Shown here piece after piece: positions 51,947-60,551 of a DNA stretch of 64,000 nucleotides. Source of the DNA: Thermoactinomyces daqus (GTDB lineage: Bacteria > Bacillota > Bacilli > Thermoactinomycetales > Thermoactinomycetaceae); NCBI RefSeq assembly GCF_000763315.1, contig NZ_JPST01000001.1, forward strand, positions 1 to 64,000, read 5' to 3'. The notes under the pieces are model-generated. The model was not told the DNA's origin. It worked only from the letters and a program-made list of their open reading frames with translations, and searched no databases. A program made the position numbers and the translations under genes. The number at the start of each line of letters is the position of its first letter. Within the stretch, counting starts at the first letter, position 1.

Positions 51947-52516
51947 TCATAATACAGATTGTCCCCGTCCGGGCCTTAACGCGGGCAATGCCCGGTAAAC
52001 CGCGGATGCCACGGGAGAGGCCACCACAGCTTTTACCAGATCGCCCGGCAGGAAAATAAACAGGGAAGTGATGAAGGTTTTCATGTTTAATGGCAGATGC
52101 AGATAAGAGACAACCCACGTGAATCCTACCAAATGAATGAAGGCAACCCCTCCGACAACGTGTGCCACCATTAATTTCCAAACACTGTCTCCCCATCGTT
52201 CAATGATCCAGCCGATCAAAAACGCAGCAAACGGCCAACTGATAATATATCCGCCGGTCGGGCCGAGCAAGTGGGCGATTCCTCCCCCGCCTCCGCTCAA
52301 GACCGGTGCCCCGACAGCTGCGAGTAAAATAAAAACAACCATGCTGATAAACCCTCGTCTGGCTCCCAACACGGACCCGGCCAGCATCACCACCAGCGTT
52401 TGCAACGTGATCGGCACAGGCCCGACCGGAATGGAAAACATTCCGCTGATGGCGAGCAGTGCGACAAACATGGCCATCCATGTCATGTCACGTACGCGTA
52501 AAACCGATTTTGTCAT
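51947..52516 (-). CDS. bioY: biotin transporter BioY
   Basis: A 189-residue membrane protein with about six helices, the substrate-binding component of the biotin ECF transporter. Motifs: PVGPVPITLQTLVVMLAGSV and GPTGGYIISWPFAAFLIG, close to the BioY consensus. It may act alone or with a shared EcfAAT module. A promoter with an overlapping BirA-type operator lies 40-90 nt upstream, so repression by biotin is expected. No biotin synthesis gene is adjacent. Confidence 0.95.
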   Translation of the reverse strand: MTKSVLRVRDMTWMAMFVALLAISGMFSIPVGPVPITLQTLVVMLAGSVLGARRGFISMVVFILLAAVGAPVLSGGGGGIAHLLGPTGGYIISWPFAAFLIGWIIERWGDSVWKLMVAHVVGGVAFIHLVGFTWVVSYLHLPLNMKTFITSLFIFLPGDLVKAVVASPVASAVYRALPALRPGRGQSVL

Positions 52517-52554
52517 GATTCCTATCCCCTTATTGATTCATGATGTCCAACTAA

Positions 52555-52583
52555 AGTGTAAAATCTTGGCTGTTTAATGTCAA
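52555..52583 (-). promoter_or_regulatory. promoter of bioY
   Basis: On the minus strand TTGACA and TACACT are separated by 17 nt; the -35 overlaps the BirA-type operator. Confidence 0.7.
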
Positions 52584-52608
52584 CTTAAAATAAAAATTAG
52601 GTTTACAA
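52577..52608 (-). promoter_or_regulatory. BirA-type biotin operator
   Basis: On the minus strand TTGTAAACC and AGTTGACAT are separated by 14 nt, matching the split palindrome bound by bifunctional BirA in Bacillales. It covers the -35 of bioY. Confidence 0.8.
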
Positions 52609-52701
52609 ACCCCAGGTTCCTCCACGCCCGCCCGGTCTTCTCCTGTCTCTCCGGCATAAGATATAGCGCCCTTGATCTGTCAGGGCGGGGGAGTGATGAA
52701 G

Positions 52702-53426
<725 letters not shown>

Positions 53427-53427
<1 letters not shown>

Positions 53428-53465
53428 AAAAAACGAAGGCGAGAAAGGAGTTATCCTTCCTCGCC
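53427..53465 (-). terminator. terminator-like hairpin downstream of the sulfur operon
   Basis: On the minus strand GGCGAG-AAGGA pairs with TCCTT-CTCGCC and is followed by TTCGTTTTTTT. It lies at the far side of the repeated structured element and could end the sat transcript. Confidence 0.75.
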
Positions 53466-53471
53466 GTCAGC

Positions 53472-53593
53472 ATGTTGACAAAATCCCTAAACGTAAGTTC
53501 GCCGGGCCGGGTGCTTTTTCTTTGCTCCCGGTTCCTTCGTCACAAAGGTCGCTGCAGAAAAAACACCCATCCCCTCCTATTGAATTTTGTCAT
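53472..53593 (-). repeat. structured intergenic element, copy 2
   Basis: Second copy of the element at 1031-1135. Here the outer stem is perfect over eight bases (GACAAAAT / ATTTTGTC) and the inner arms are GGGTG plus T6 with A5 plus CACCC. Between lie the conserved CGACCTTTG, CGAAGG and CCGGGAGCA blocks. It sits between the protease gene and sat, which converge, and on the minus strand is directly followed by the terminator at 53427-53465. A third CTCGCC at 53600 could compete for the terminator arm. Confidence 0.6.
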
Positions 53594-53620
53594 CATCCTT
53601 CTCGCCTTTTTCATGTCCCC

Positions 53621-54796
53621 TTACAAGCTCGTTTTCGCTTTTTCCCTCATTCCTTCGATTAACACCTTCACCACTTCCGGACGGGAGAATTCCGGAGGCG
53701 GATAAATGCCTTCGCTCAACATTTGGCGCACTTTTGTCCCGGACAGAATGACCCGGTCTTCATCGCTGTGGGGGCAGGTTTTGTAGGAAGCCATTCCCGC
53801 ACATTTTTTGCAATAGAAGCTGTGTTCAAAAAAGAGAGGGGTAATCCCCAGTTCCGTTTCGGTAAATTGGGTGAAAATTTTTTGGGAATCATAAGTTCCG
53901 TAATAATTCCCCACTCCGGCGTGATCCCGTCCGACAATAAAATGGGTACACCCGTAATTTTTGCGGGCGAGCGCATGAAAGATCGCCTCACGCGGTCCGG
54001 CATAGCGCATGGCCGCCGGATAGACGCCAAACAGAACCCGATCCTGCGGATAGTAATGCTTTAAAATCACTTCATAGCTTTTGACACGGACATCCGCAGG
54101 AATATCATCTGCCTTCGTCTCCCCGACCAACGGATGCAAAAACAAAGCATCAACCGTTTCCAGGGCGCATTTTTGCAGATATTCATGGGCGCGGTGCACC
54201 GGATTGCGGGTTTGGAATCCGACCACTTTGCGCCAGCCGCGTTCGATAAACATCTGTCTCGTCTCCGCGGGATCATACGTATATCGGGCAAATCGGCCGC
54301 GGTCCGGGCGATTGACAAGCCAGATGTCACCGCCAAGGTAATACGGAGACTGTCGCAATAACCGGGCCACCCCCGGATGTTTCTCATCATCCGTGCGATA
54401 TACCTTGCGCGCCTCTTCCCGTTGGTCCACCCGGTAAAGGCTGTGGACTTCCTGTACGGCAATCACCGTTCCTTCCGAATCAGTCAACGTCACATAATCC
54501 GCTTTTTTGATTTCTTCGACCTTTTCTTCCGGCACCGGTAGGGTGATCGGGATGCTCCAAACCGTTCCATCACTTAAACGCATCGAATCCCGGACCGATT
54601 TGTAATCCTCTTCGGACAAAAAGCCCGTGAGAGGCGAAAAGACCCCTGTCGCGATGCATACCAAGTCTGACAGTGTCACTTTTGATACGGTGATTTGCGG
54701 AAAAGAAGCCGCCCGCTCCAGCCATTCCTGCTTCTTTTCTCCTTCCAGGATGCGATTGATTAAACGTCCGCCGTGAGGGGCGATTGTATATTCCAT
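53621..54796 (-). CDS. sat: sulfate adenylyltransferase
   Basis: A 391-residue ATP sulfurylase of the single-chain Sat type, forming adenylyl sulfate from sulfate and ATP. The active-site motifs [12 protein letters not shown] and [12 protein letters not shown] are present, and [13 protein letters not shown] holds the Cys pairs seen in Bacillales Sat. AAGGAG precedes the ATG. It is the last gene of the SAM-riboswitch-controlled operon, 13 nt after the TauE-like gene. No APS kinase gene is here, which fits direct APS reduction. Confidence 0.96.
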   Translation of the reverse strand: MEYTIAPHGGRLINRILEGEKKQEWLERAASFPQITVSKVTLSDLVCIATGVFSPLTGFLSEEDYKSVRDSMRLSDGTVWSIPITLPVPEEKVEEIKKADYVTLTDSEGTVIAVQEVHSLYRVDQREEARKVYRTDDEKHPGVARLLRQSPYYLGGDIWLVNRPDRGRFARYTYDPAETRQMFIERGWRKVVGFQTRNPVHRAHEYLQKCALETVDALFLHPLVGETKADDIPADVRVKSYEVILKHYYPQDRVLFGVYPAAMRYAGPREAIFHALARKNYGCTHFIVGRDHAGVGNYYGTYDSQKIFTQFTETELGITPLFFEHSFYCKKCAGMASYKTCPHSDEDRVILSGTKVRQMLSEGIYPPPEFSRPEVVKVLIEGMREKAKTSL

Positions 54797-54809
54797 GACG
54801 CTTCTCCTT

Positions 54810-55556
54810 TCATATCATTTTAATGCCGGTGATGAACAGGACGAGAATAATCAAAAAACGCAGCCATAGATCAGGAACCTTTAAGGTAAGACGTCCCCCG
54901 ATGAGAATGCCCGGAATCGACCCGAGCAGCAGCCACAGCACAAATGAAACATCCACATGCCCAAACGAAGCATGCACCAGACCCGCGCTCAATGTCAGAA
55001 AAAAAGCATGAACGACATCCGTTCCAACCAATTTCGAGGCCGTCAGGCCCGTGCTGGATAGCAGGACGACCATAAACATGGAACCGCTTCCCACCGAGGT
55101 AAGACCCACCAGGAGTCCGCCGGCCAGCCCCACCAGGGTGAGCGGGGCGTTAAAGCGGATTTTCGGGCCATTTTTCCGGTTCAGCAAAAGTTGCGCAAAC
55201 ATCAGAATCGCCACAAAAACAAAGGTAAAACCGATCACTCTTCCCAAAACATCTTCAACCGGAAATGGTGTGAGCCGCTTGAGCAATTGGATCAGCCACA
55301 CACCGATGATTCCGCCCGGAATACTGCCGATCGCCAGCTTTCGGACAATCTGCCAATCCAGTGTTTTTTGCTGGATATGTTGCCAGCTTCCAACCGCTTT
55401 TGTCACCGCTGCATAAATCAAATCCGTTCCAACGGCCATGGTGGGCGAAAAACCATAAAAGAGAATGAGGAGCGGAGTCATTAACAATCCGCCGCCCATC
55501 CCGGTCAACCCTACCAGCAAACCGACGACAAAACCGGTGAAAACGATGGAAATCAT
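54810..55556 (-). CDS. TauE/SafE family transporter, probable sulfate/sulfite permease
   Basis: A 248-residue membrane protein of the TauE/SafE (DUF81) family with about eight helices and the two repeats typical of the family ([39 protein letters not shown]). It overlaps cysH by one base (TGATG) and precedes sat, so it probably moves a sulfur anion. In several Bacillales a protein of this family takes the place of a sulfate permease; import or sulfite export cannot be told apart from sequence. Confidence 0.88.
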   Translation of the reverse strand: MISIVFTGFVVGLLVGLTGMGGGLLMTPLLILFYGFSPTMAVGTDLIYAAVTKAVGSWQHIQQKTLDWQIVRKLAIGSIPGGIIGVWLIQLLKRLTPFPVEDVLGRVIGFTFVFVAILMFAQLLLNRKNGPKIRFNAPLTLVGLAGGLLVGLTSVGSGSMFMVVLLSSTGLTASKLVGTDVVHAFFLTLSAGLVHASFGHVDVSFVLWLLLGSIPGILIGGRLTLKVPDLWLRFLIILVLFITGIKMI

Positions 55557-56302
55557 CAGCGTACCGGGCTGTTATGAAGCCCGCATTCCGTTTTGTCTAA
55601 ACCTGCCCAGCGTCCGGCACGCGGATCTTCTCCCGGTTTGACGGGACGCGTGCAAGGCTGGCAGCCAATGCTGGGATACGATTGATCATGCAGTTTATTG
55701 TACGGAATGTCATTGCTGTAAATATATTCCCAAACTTGCGCATTGGTCCAATAAGCAAGCGGATTGATCTTAACCAGGCCAAACGCCCGATCCCACTCGA
55801 CCACTTCGGTATGGGCCCTGGTTGGGGACTGCTCACGCCGGATCCCCGTGATCCAGCCTTGATATCCGCGCAAAAATTGTTTGAGCGGCTCCACCTTCCG
55901 AATGCGGCAGCACTGGTCGGGATTCACTTTCCACAATTCATCCCCGTATTTTTCCGCCTGCTCCTCCAGGGTAAGCGCCGGGGATACGCGGATAAAGTCT
56001 TTCTGGTAACGCTCTTTCAACCGATCGCGCACCTCATAAGTTTCTGCAAAGTGAAGATCGGTATCCAAATAGAAAATATCCACGTCTTTATCCACTTTTA
56101 ACAGCATATCCACCAGGGCCACATCTTCCGCCCCGAAGCTGCAGGCCAATGTGATCCCGGAAACGCCCACTTGTTCAATGCCAAAGCGAATGATCTCAAT
56201 CGGATGTTCATTTTTCAACTGATGAGCTGCTTCCTGCAAAAATTCGAGTTTAGCCTGTTCGGACTCGACCAAAACCGATGACTTTCCGTTTTGATTAGCC
56301 AT
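55556..56302 (-). CDS. cysH: adenylyl-sulfate (APS/PAPS) reductase
   Basis: A 248-residue CysH. The P-loop-like SFGAEDVALVDML, FYLDTDLHF and the cysteine pairs DQCCRIRK and GCQPCTRP, with the C-terminal ECGLH, are present; the two Cys pairs indicate a [4Fe-4S] cluster and so APS use. It reduces activated sulfate to sulfite with thioredoxin. The N-terminal 20 residues are not conserved. It sits between DUF3906 and the TauE-like gene. Confidence 0.95.
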   Translation of the reverse strand: MANQNGKSSVLVESEQAKLEFLQEAAHQLKNEHPIEIIRFGIEQVGVSGITLACSFGAEDVALVDMLLKVDKDVDIFYLDTDLHFAETYEVRDRLKERYQKDFIRVSPALTLEEQAEKYGDELWKVNPDQCCRIRKVEPLKQFLRGYQGWITGIRREQSPTRAHTEVVEWDRAFGLVKINPLAYWTNAQVWEYIYSNDIPYNKLHDQSYPSIGCQPCTRPVKPGEDPRAGRWAGLDKTECGLHNSPVR

Positions 56303-56326
56303 ACGACTTCCCTTTCCTTTCTATCT

Positions 56327-56548
56327 CTAGCTGCATGATTCCAAAACATAACCGCTGCCTGGACGGATCCGCTTCTTCTCGATCAGGTTCCATTCGCTGA
56401 TCACCGGCGTTACGAGAACCTGGCGTTCCAGTTCCTTTTCCGCATCTTGAAACGCCTTTTCATCCGTCGGGGAAACAACTATGATCGTATACTGTTTTCC
56501 TTCCCCGCCCGCTGCCGTCAGCCGGTACAGATAGAGTTCATTTTCCAT
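56327..56548 (-). CDS. DUF3906 family protein, 73 aa
   Basis: A 73-residue protein resembling DUF3906 (LYLYRLTAAGGEGKQYTIIV; EKKRIRPGSGYVLE). Its ATG overlaps the sir stop codon by one base (TAATG). Small proteins of this family occur beside sulfite reductase or sulfate assimilation genes in Bacillales, which suggests an accessory role; no function is proven. Confidence 0.8.
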   Translation of the reverse strand: MENELYLYRLTAAGGEGKQYTIIVVSPTDEKAFQDAEKELERQVLVTPVISEWNLIEKKRIRPGSGYVLESCS

Positions 56549-58173
56549 TATGAGGAGACCACCTGCCCCAAAATCCGATCCAATTCCGTTTGAAAGACTT
56601 CTATGCCAACGCGTTCCACAAATTGCGTAAAACGCTCTTGTTCGTTGCGATTTTCCTTGTAAAAGAGAATCAGCTCTTTCAGCACAAACGGTACGTGATC
56701 CTTGACCACTCGTCCTTTTAACTGCGTATTGAATCTTCCCTCTCCCAAAAGATGGCCGCCGACGGAAATCGTATAAGACTCCACCATCCCCCGAGCCGTT
56801 TTGCTTTTCCCCCCCATTAAGCCAATATCCGCAATTTGCTGCTGGCCGCATGAGTTGGGACATCCGTTAATATGGATACGTACGGGACTGTCCAGTTGAA
56901 CGTGTGCATCTAAATAATCCACTACTTCTTTCATCAGCCCTTTTGTTTCTGTTAAGGCCAAATTACAAAATTCGTTTCCCGTGCAGGAGACCGCATAGCC
57001 TTCAAATGTTTTTGGAAATGGAGTCAAACGCTTGAGCAGCGGCTCTTTTAACAGCTCTTCCACTTTTTCATCCGGAACATCCGAAATGATGATATTTTGC
57101 GTATTGACGGTGCGCAAAGTTCCTGAACCGTAGCGATCAGCCAGGTCGGCCAAGGCGAAAAACTCTTCCGACGACGTGCGCCCGACCGGCACATTCAAGC
57201 CGACATAAGACAAACCTTTTTGCTTTTGCGGATGAACTCCGGTGAAATATCCCGCATTCCACCCGATGGTTCGGTCTTCTCCCCGCGAGGGATAGGGGCC
57301 GATCACCTCAGTCAGCACTTCCAAAAACTTCTCTGTTCCCCAGTCCGCCACCAAAAACTTCAGACGGGCGCGATGTCTCTTTTGCCGGTAGCCGTAATCG
57401 CGGAATACCTTGGTCACACCAATCGCCACATCCACCACTTGCTCGGGCCGCACAAACAGATCCAGCTGCCGGGCGAGATGAGGTCGGTTCGACAGCCCGC
57501 CGCCTACCCAGACATGGAACCCGACCACTTCTTCTCCATTGATGTTTTTTACTGCCGGAGTGAAGGCCAGATCGTTAATCTGGGCATGGGCCGGATTATA
57601 GACACTGGCCGATATCGAAATTTTGTACTTTCGCGGGAGGTTGGAAAATTCTTTATTCAAACGGAATTTTTCATCCAGTTCCTTTACGATGGAAGACGTA
57701 TCGACCAATTCGTTGGGATCAATCCCCGCCAGCGGATTGCCGATGATCGTCCGGGGGCAATCGCCGCATGCTTCGTAAGTATAAAGTCCTACTTCATTGA
57801 GCCGCCGAAAAATATCGGGCAAATTTTCCACGCGCAGCCAATGATATTGAACCGCCTGCCTGGTGGTGATATCGATCAAGCCGCGCCCGTACTCCTGTGC
57901 CAGCTCGGCGATCACGCGCGCTTGCCCGCTTGTCAAAATTCCCGTGGGAATTCTTATACGCAACATAAAATAACCATCTTTTTTGGGACGTTGTTGGTAG
58001 ACGCCAGCCCATTTAAACAGAGAAAATTTTTCTTCCGGAATGGACTCAAAGCCTTTATTAGAATAGATATGAATAATCTCATCAATAATGTCTAATCCAT
58101 CCTGTTTTAATTTAAGTTGTTCCATCTGGTTCAACTGCTCGGGATTTTCCGCCCATTTCCACTGTTGGCCCAC
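56548..58173 (-). CDS. sir: ferredoxin-type nitrite/sulfite reductase (sulfite reductase)
   Basis: A 541-residue siroheme enzyme of the ferredoxin-dependent sulfite/nitrite reductase family. The siroheme-[4Fe-4S] ligands are in CTGNEFCNLA and INGCPNSCGQQ, and both ferredoxin-like half domains are present. The genomic setting (SAM riboswitch, cysH, sat) argues for sulfite reduction to sulfide rather than nitrite. The start is GTG 58173 with TAAGGAG 8 nt upstream, or GTG 58182. First gene of the operon. Confidence 0.93.
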   Translation of the reverse strand: MGQQWKWAENPEQLNQMEQLKLKQDGLDIIDEIIHIYSNKGFESIPEEKFSLFKWAGVYQQRPKKDGYFMLRIRIPTGILTSGQARVIAELAQEYGRGLIDITTRQAVQYHWLRVENLPDIFRRLNEVGLYTYEACGDCPRTIIGNPLAGIDPNELVDTSSIVKELDEKFRLNKEFSNLPRKYKISISASVYNPAHAQINDLAFTPAVKNINGEEVVGFHVWVGGGLSNRPHLARQLDLFVRPEQVVDVAIGVTKVFRDYGYRQKRHRARLKFLVADWGTEKFLEVLTEVIGPYPSRGEDRTIGWNAGYFTGVHPQKQKGLSYVGLNVPVGRTSSEEFFALADLADRYGSGTLRTVNTQNIIISDVPDEKVEELLKEPLLKRLTPFPKTFEGYAVSCTGNEFCNLALTETKGLMKEVVDYLDAHVQLDSPVRIHINGCPNSCGQQQIADIGLMGGKSKTARGMVESYTISVGGHLLGEGRFNTQLKGRVVKDHVPFVLKELILFYKENRNEQERFTQFVERVGIEVFQTELDRILGQVVSS

Positions 58174-58197
58174 CTTTTTCACTCCTTATAATAAAAT

Positions 58198-58333
58198 CCC
58201 CTTCCGGAGAGAAAGGGGCTGATTTCCATGCTTCTCTCCTCATCTTTGAACAAACGTTCTCTGGACTTGGCACCAAGCATCCGCCGGTTGCCGAGAGTTC
58301 ATCGGGCCAGTCCCTCCCTCTCTCTTCATGAGG
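58198..58333 (-). ncRNA. SAM-I (S-box) riboswitch
   Basis: On the minus strand the aptamer carries the S-box hallmarks AGAGAGGGAGGGACTGGCCC, GATGAACTCTCGGCAACC and GGTGCCAAGTCC. P1 is closed by CCTCAT (58328-58333) and ATGAGG. It is followed by a terminator (CCCCTT / AAGGGG then ATTTTAT, 58191-58218) ahead of sir. High SAM would stop transcription of the whole sulfate operon. Confidence 0.96.
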
Positions 58334-58400
58334 ATTATAATTTTATTCACTTTAAAAAACACAAATTCCTATAAATTAACTCGGTTTAATGGCTGTGTTT

Positions 58401-58430
58401 AGAATAGCAGAAAATAATATCAATTGTCAA
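58401..58430 (-). promoter_or_regulatory. promoter of the sulfate operon
   Basis: On the minus strand TTGACA and TATTCT with an 18-nt spacer. A TATAAT nearer the aptamer (58335-58340) is an alternative -10 with a weaker -35. Confidence 0.6.
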
Positions 58431-58567
58431 CTCCCTGTCACATTAACTGATTAAAGCGGCAAAAGCTTGCTATATTGTGCTCGATGACCCTGTTCGGGAT
58501 GTTTTTCTCATGTTAAAATAAAAGGAGAAATGTGTCCAAATATCGAACATTTAGAAAGGGGAACCTG

Positions 58568-59008
58568 ATGGAACTCGTTGTATACCTGGCAGGTCAAATC
58601 CATGATGATTGGCGCGACAAACTGCGCCAAATGGCAAAAGAACGCAATCTGCCTCTCATTTTCAAAGGTCCCCAGGAAGACCATGATCTTTCCGATGACA
58701 TCGGGGAGCGTATTAAGGGAAAACAGCCAAACGCCGTCTACCGTGACCAGGCTGCTTCTGAAGTGAATAATCTGCGGACGCGGATCTGGATGCAGAAAGC
58801 AGATGTCGTCATCGCTCTCTTCGGCGAAAAATACCGGCAATGGAACACGGCCATGGACGCAGCAATGGCCATTGCTGCCCAGAAACCCCTGATCCTCATC
58901 CGCCCCGAAAGTCTGCATCATCCTTTGAAAGAATTATCACAGAGGGCGCAACTTGTTGTGGAAACACCCGAACAGGCACTCGATGCGCTCGCATATGTAC
59001 TTGAATAA
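58568..59008 (+). CDS. ytoQ: YtoQ family protein
   Basis: A 146-residue protein of the YtoQ family. It resembles nucleoside 2-deoxyribosyltransferase-like folds, with VVYLAGQIHDDWRDKLR at the N-terminus and MQKADVVIALFGEKYRQWN in the middle. Its enzymatic role is not established. The ATG at 58568 follows AAAGGGG. In Bacillus ytoQ is in the same chromosomal region as trmB and ccpA. Confidence 0.92.
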   Translation: MELVVYLAGQIHDDWRDKLRQMAKERNLPLIFKGPQEDHDLSDDIGERIKGKQPNAVYRDQAASEVNNLRTRIWMQKADVVIALFGEKYRQWNTAMDAAMAIAAQKPLILIRPESLHHPLKELSQRAQLVVETPEQALDALAYVLE

Positions 59009-59017
59009 AAACGGAAT

Positions 59018-59047
59018 CAGGGTTCCCGAATTCATCAGGGAACCCTG
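59018..59047. terminator. hairpin after ytoQ
   Basis: A perfect 10-bp stem (CAGGGTTCCC / GGGAACCCTG) with a 10-nt loop. No T-run on the plus strand and a short one on the minus strand; it may serve both ytoQ and gerQ. Confidence 0.5.
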
Positions 59048-59092
59048 ACCAGACCCAAGACCGGGAATTTGTTTTTGTGACGGTATGCGTGA

Positions 59093-59395
59093 TCATCTGC
59101 CTTCCGGAATCAATGTCGCCGGCTGTTCCTCAAAGACAATATAGTTCAGATTGATGTTCAGAAGCATAATATCCTTGCCGGTCTTCTGGTCTCTCAGCAC
59201 AAAAAAATCCCGTCCGACTCGTCGCAATATTCCTGTAAAAATCCGGTTGCGCCAGTGCTCGCTTCCTTCATAGGTCAGATAGGCCGTCACTTTCTTTCCG
59301 ACATTGGCCTGCATCAAGTCTTCGGAAAAGCGGCGCTCTTCCCTCTGCGAAATCTGGATCGGATATGAAGCGGAATAAGGATAAGACCAGTACAT
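59093..59395 (-). CDS. gerQ: spore coat protein GerQ
   Basis: A 100-residue GerQ-like spore coat protein. The core VGKKVTAYLTYEGSEHWRNR and GRDFFVLRDQKTGKDIMLL fit the family; the Gln-rich N-terminal part of Bacillus GerQ is much shorter here. GerQ is needed for CwlJ to act in the coat and is crosslinked by transglutaminase. It lies 12 nt after cwlJ, as in Bacillus. Confidence 0.9.
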   Translation of the reverse strand: MYWSYPYSASYPIQISQREERRFSEDLMQANVGKKVTAYLTYEGSEHWRNRIFTGILRRVGRDFFVLRDQKTGKDIMLLNINLNYIVFEEQPATLIPEGR

Positions 59396-59407
59396 CGCAT
59401 CGCCTCC

Positions 59408-59833
59408 TCAATGGTAAACTGACGGACAGTCGCTCTGACGGGGAATGTAGAAACAATGGCTTTTGTAGCGGCCGCTGTTGGTCTGGTTAAACCATGTTCC
59501 CGGGCATTCTGCCGGCGGTTTGAAAAACCACAAGGCATTCCGGGCCGGATGAACAAGTCTCCCCCGGATCACCTGCCTGGCCAGCCTCATGTCCTGCGCT
59601 CTGGCCGGCTGGTAAAAATACGGCTTTTGCACCGCTTCAAACCCGCCCGGTGACTGAAAAACCATCTGTCGAATATTGCGAATCCCTTCAAAATCGAGGC
59701 AGTTTCCCCGCACCCGGTTGACTCCGACATTGCCGACGAGAATCATGCCCATCTGCCCATCTCCTTCGGCTTCGTCTCTCATCAGGCGCGCAAGCAAACG
59801 CGTCTGCTCCGTTGTCGTATTAATCACCGGCAT
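59408..59833 (-). CDS. cwlJ: spore cortex-lytic hydrolase CwlJ
   Basis: A 141-residue cell wall hydrolase of the SleB/CwlJ (Hydrolase_2) family without a signal sequence, as normal for CwlJ. The catalytic Glu is in RLMRDEAEGDGQMGMILVGN, and NALWFFKPPAECPGTWFN with the Cys-His end segment is typical. It degrades spore cortex during germination, triggered by calcium dipicolinate. It forms an operon with gerQ. A CATACGTT box upstream recalls a SigE -10, but no clear -35 was found. Confidence 0.93.
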   Translation of the reverse strand: MPVINTTTEQTRLLARLMRDEAEGDGQMGMILVGNVGVNRVRGNCLDFEGIRNIRQMVFQSPGGFEAVQKPYFYQPARAQDMRLARQVIRGRLVHPARNALWFFKPPAECPGTWFNQTNSGRYKSHCFYIPRQSDCPSVYH

Positions 59834-59993
59834 ACGATCCCTCCTCTAAAGTAACGTATGTAGGGTAACCATAAAAAAGAACCAATCGGCTTTGCCTTTC
59901 CTTTTGACAGGTTCTATTTTTATAATTTTGATACTAAATATATTGAAATATAAAAATATTATGTTGTATCTTTAAAGTAAGAGGTGATGGCTT

Positions 59994-60512
59994 TTGTTTT
60001 TATTCATCTCAAAAGCGTTTTCTTCCATAGAAATAAAATTTCGCCTTCTTCGGTGGAGGTATATCAAATTCAAGCGAAACATGAGCTGGCGGGTGAAATT
60101 AATCCTGCTCCCGCTTGTGATCCTCAAATATATGGTGGAGCAAGTATGCCTCGGGCATTTCCCCGGCTTCGACTTCGGGATGCTGAAGACAAAAAGCCGG
60201 TTGGAACGCCGGCTTTATTACGCGATTCGCCACAAATACAAAGGAAAAATCAAGGCACAATATCCCTGCGGTCCTTACTCGATCGATTTCGCCCTGCCCA
60301 AGTACAAACTGGCTCTCGAATGCGATGGCAACGGGTATTTTTCCCAAAAGCGGGTCAAATACCGCCGCAGGGATGAATATCTGAAAAAGCATGGCTGGAA
60401 AGTGATGCGCTTTACGGGAAACAGGCTGAAACACCAGCTCGATGAAACGGTCAATGAAATCACCGAGTATACGACGAAAATGGATCTTTATAAATGGCCT
60501 TTTACCCGCTGA
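59994..60512 (+). CDS. DUF559 endonuclease-like protein
   Basis: A 172-residue protein. The C-terminal half is a DUF559 (Vsr/restriction-endonuclease-like) domain: RLERRLYYAIRHKY, FALPKYKLALECDGNGYF with the Asp/Glu catalytic pattern, then RRRDEYLKKHGWKVMRFTG. The first 55 residues are basic and hydrophobic and may associate with membrane. The start is TTG 59994, 7 nt after GAGGTG. Its cellular role is unknown; no methylase is adjacent, so it is not an evident restriction enzyme. Confidence 0.82.
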   Translation: MFLFISKAFSSIEIKFRLLRWRYIKFKRNMSWRVKLILLPLVILKYMVEQVCLGHFPGFDFGMLKTKSRLERRLYYAIRHKYKGKIKAQYPCGPYSIDFALPKYKLALECDGNGYFSQKRVKYRRRDEYLKKHGWKVMRFTGNRLKHQLDETVNEITEYTTKMDLYKWPFTR

Positions 60513-60551
60513 CGCAAAATGCAAACGCTTTCCAGGAATAACGATCCATCG

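Noticed and set aside
59834-59900. Possible SigE promoter of cwlJ-gerQ
   Set aside because: A CATACGTT box is present, but no acceptable -35 lies at the right distance; too weak to list as a feature.
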